DNA of 64,000 nucleotides, from the NCBI RefSeq assembly GCF_007713685.1, contig NZ_VMRJ01000005.1:462310-526309 (forward strand), given 5' to 3'. Both the position numbers and the translations under genes were made by a program. Positions within the stretch are counted from its first letter, which is position 1, and the number at the start of each line of letters is the position of its first letter. The stretch is from Hymenobacter setariae. Its GTDB lineage: Bacteria > Bacteroidota > Bacteroidia > Cytophagales > Hymenobacteraceae. The notes beneath the pieces are model-generated. The model was not told where the DNA came from, searched no databases, and was given only the letters and a program-made list of their open reading frames with translations. Positions 63,125 to 64,000 of the stretch are shown in pieces.

Positions 63125-63190
63125 GAGCAAGGTAGTGAGTGAGTGTGGGAGATAGTAGAATCGGTTAGCGAAGAACAGCGCATCAGAATA

Positions 63191-63589
63191 CTATTTCGTG
63201 ATGCACTTCACGTAGATATATGCTGGCCTTCCAGCTATATCATAGAAGAAATTCACCTCGTGAAGCCCTGCGATGTCTCGCCACCACACCACCTGCTGTG
63301 GGTTATTAAAAGCTGGCACTTGCTCAGGCAGCCCCAGGTACTCAAGGACTGCGTTGGGCGTGGTATATGCCGCTACCTGACTGATGGTAATCCAGTCGGC
63401 CACCCCGTTGATAAAGACGATTTCGTATTTGCCCCCTTGGTAAATCATTTTTTCGCAGGCCTGCTCTTTGCAAGGAGTGCTGCTCGGACGCACCAGTTCT
63501 ATGGCGCTAGGCTTGCCAAGTAGTGCCTTTACCGCTGCTGGCAGCTTTGCGGCAACGTCTTTAACGGGGAAGTGGGTAAGCGTATTCAT
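63191..63589 (-). CDS. Hypothetical protein
   Basis: A 132-residue protein, probably one globular alpha/beta domain (AIELVRPSSTPCKEQACEKM, KYEIVFINGVADWITIS). Two Cys (near 45 and 49) sit close together. ATG 63589 (MNTLTHFPV) is chosen. Its GC content is higher than that of the neighbouring island genes, so it may have a different origin. No family recognised. Confidence 0.6.
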   Translation of the reverse strand: MNTLTHFPVKDVAAKLPAAVKALLGKPSAIELVRPSSTPCKEQACEKMIYQGGKYEIVFINGVADWITISQVAAYTTPNAVLEYLGLPEQVPAFNNPQQVVWWRDIAGLHEVNFFYDIAGRPAYIYVKCITK

Positions 63590-63604
63590 GGCTAGCTTGG
63601 TCAA

Positions 63605-63877
63605 AAGGTTGAGCTAGCAAGGTATACAAAAGTTCAGGCATCAATAGGGGAAGCAGGACTTCTAGGTCAGGCAAGGGAGGCTTTGCCTAAGTGTTCGCTG
63701 AATGTCGGGCAAGCCGAAAGCAAGTCAGTCCCCACGCGCCTACTGCCCAAGTGCGCCCGTTGAGTTAATACAAAGTGGTATGCAAGTGTGAGCTAATCAG
63801 TAATTTCAGTTAGACTTGTCTCTTGACCCACATTCGTATTATTTGTCCCTTCAACTGGCTCTGAATAGAAGGTTCTT
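63605..63877. other. Intergenic region without a visible gene
   Basis: Between the last island gene and the IS3-like element; no ORF, RNA or repeat is evident. Confidence 0.4.
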
Positions 63878-64000
63878 TGAGGTGGTCGGGTAATTCTGGA
63901 CAGAATAGGGTCTTATCTTTCGATTGTCATGAAAGACAGCCCTCAACTTACTAAACGCCGGCGTTATGACGCCGCCTTTCGAGCGGAGGCGCTGCGGCTA
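63878..64000 (+). mobile_element. IS3-family insertion sequence, left end, cut by the window
   Basis: The end begins with TGA at 63878 (TGAGGTGGTCGGGTAATTCT), as IS3-family terminal repeats do, followed by the transposase OrfA frame. The right end and the direct repeat lie beyond the window. Confidence 0.7.
63929..64000 (+). CDS. IS3-family transposase OrfA, partial
   Basis: ATG 63929 starts MKDSPQLTKRRRYDAAFRAE then ALRL and runs off the window. The KRRRYDAAFRAEALRL block is the start of the OrfA helix-turn-helix that binds the IS ends. Only 24 residues are visible. Confidence 0.75.
   Translation, partial: MKDSPQLTKRRRYDAAFRAEALRL

Noticed and set aside
63191..63877. Right att copy of the tRNA(CAT) 3' end
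   Set aside because: No match to the tRNA 3' end was found before the IS element; the island may extend past the window.
1..64000. CRISPR array
   Set aside because: No regularly spaced short repeats; the only tandem repeats are the gene-sized barrel units.

Overview
The window looks like a chromosome segment from a GC-rich, aerobic member of the Bacteroidota, most likely Hymenobacter or a close relative. The grounds are a type IX secretion sorting domain protein, several PorT/OmpW-like outer membrane barrels, an NrtR-NAMPT NAD salvage cluster, TTTG/TAnnTTTG promoter elements in front of a tRNA, tRNA genes without encoded CCA, and strong use of CCTAGG. No rRNA operon, CRISPR array or replication origin was seen.

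1-23.7 kb is ordinary housekeeping chromosome: an M1 peptidase, a GH3/serine-hydrolase fusion, MutL, two adjacent rhomboids, ClpC, WbqC-like and LpxL-like proteins, Sua5/YrdC, MltG, an SDR/HxlR divergent pair, LolD and SucC. One AT-rich orphan gene (2304-3218) stands out.

23.8-30.3 kb is a decayed integrated segment. It starts at a tRNA-Arg(CCG) and ends at a degenerate copy of the 3' end of that tRNA. Inside are an integrase C-terminal relic, a frameshifted tape-measure-like gene and a four-copy tandem array of outer membrane barrel genes. Each barrel gene is followed tail to tail by the wreck of one small gene family.

30.4-50.8 kb is again core chromosome: an HPP membrane protein, an NAD salvage cluster (NrtR, an NMN adenylyltransferase-like protein and nicotinamide phosphoribosyltransferase), NhaA, RecQ, rhodanese, a T9SS cargo protein, a PASTA protein next to a fused double D-Ala-D-Ala ligase, CutC, phosphoglycerate kinase, a site-2 protease and a HAD phosphatase. 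Two long palindromes (18.5 and 41.5 kb) look like one REP-type family.

50.9-64 kb is an accessory island directly downstream of a second tRNA gene (anticodon CAT). It is AT-richer, almost lacks CCTAGG, and has large gaps and mostly unrecognised genes. These include an AvrRpt2-like papain protease with a partner, a 1265-residue protein with a nuclease-like N-terminus and a long helical body, a DUF4238 protein, an unknown two-gene operon and a protein with a PD-(D/E)XK signature. The window ends inside an IS3-family element. This island is the best place to look for an undescribed, possibly defence-related, system, but its function cannot be settled from sequence alone.
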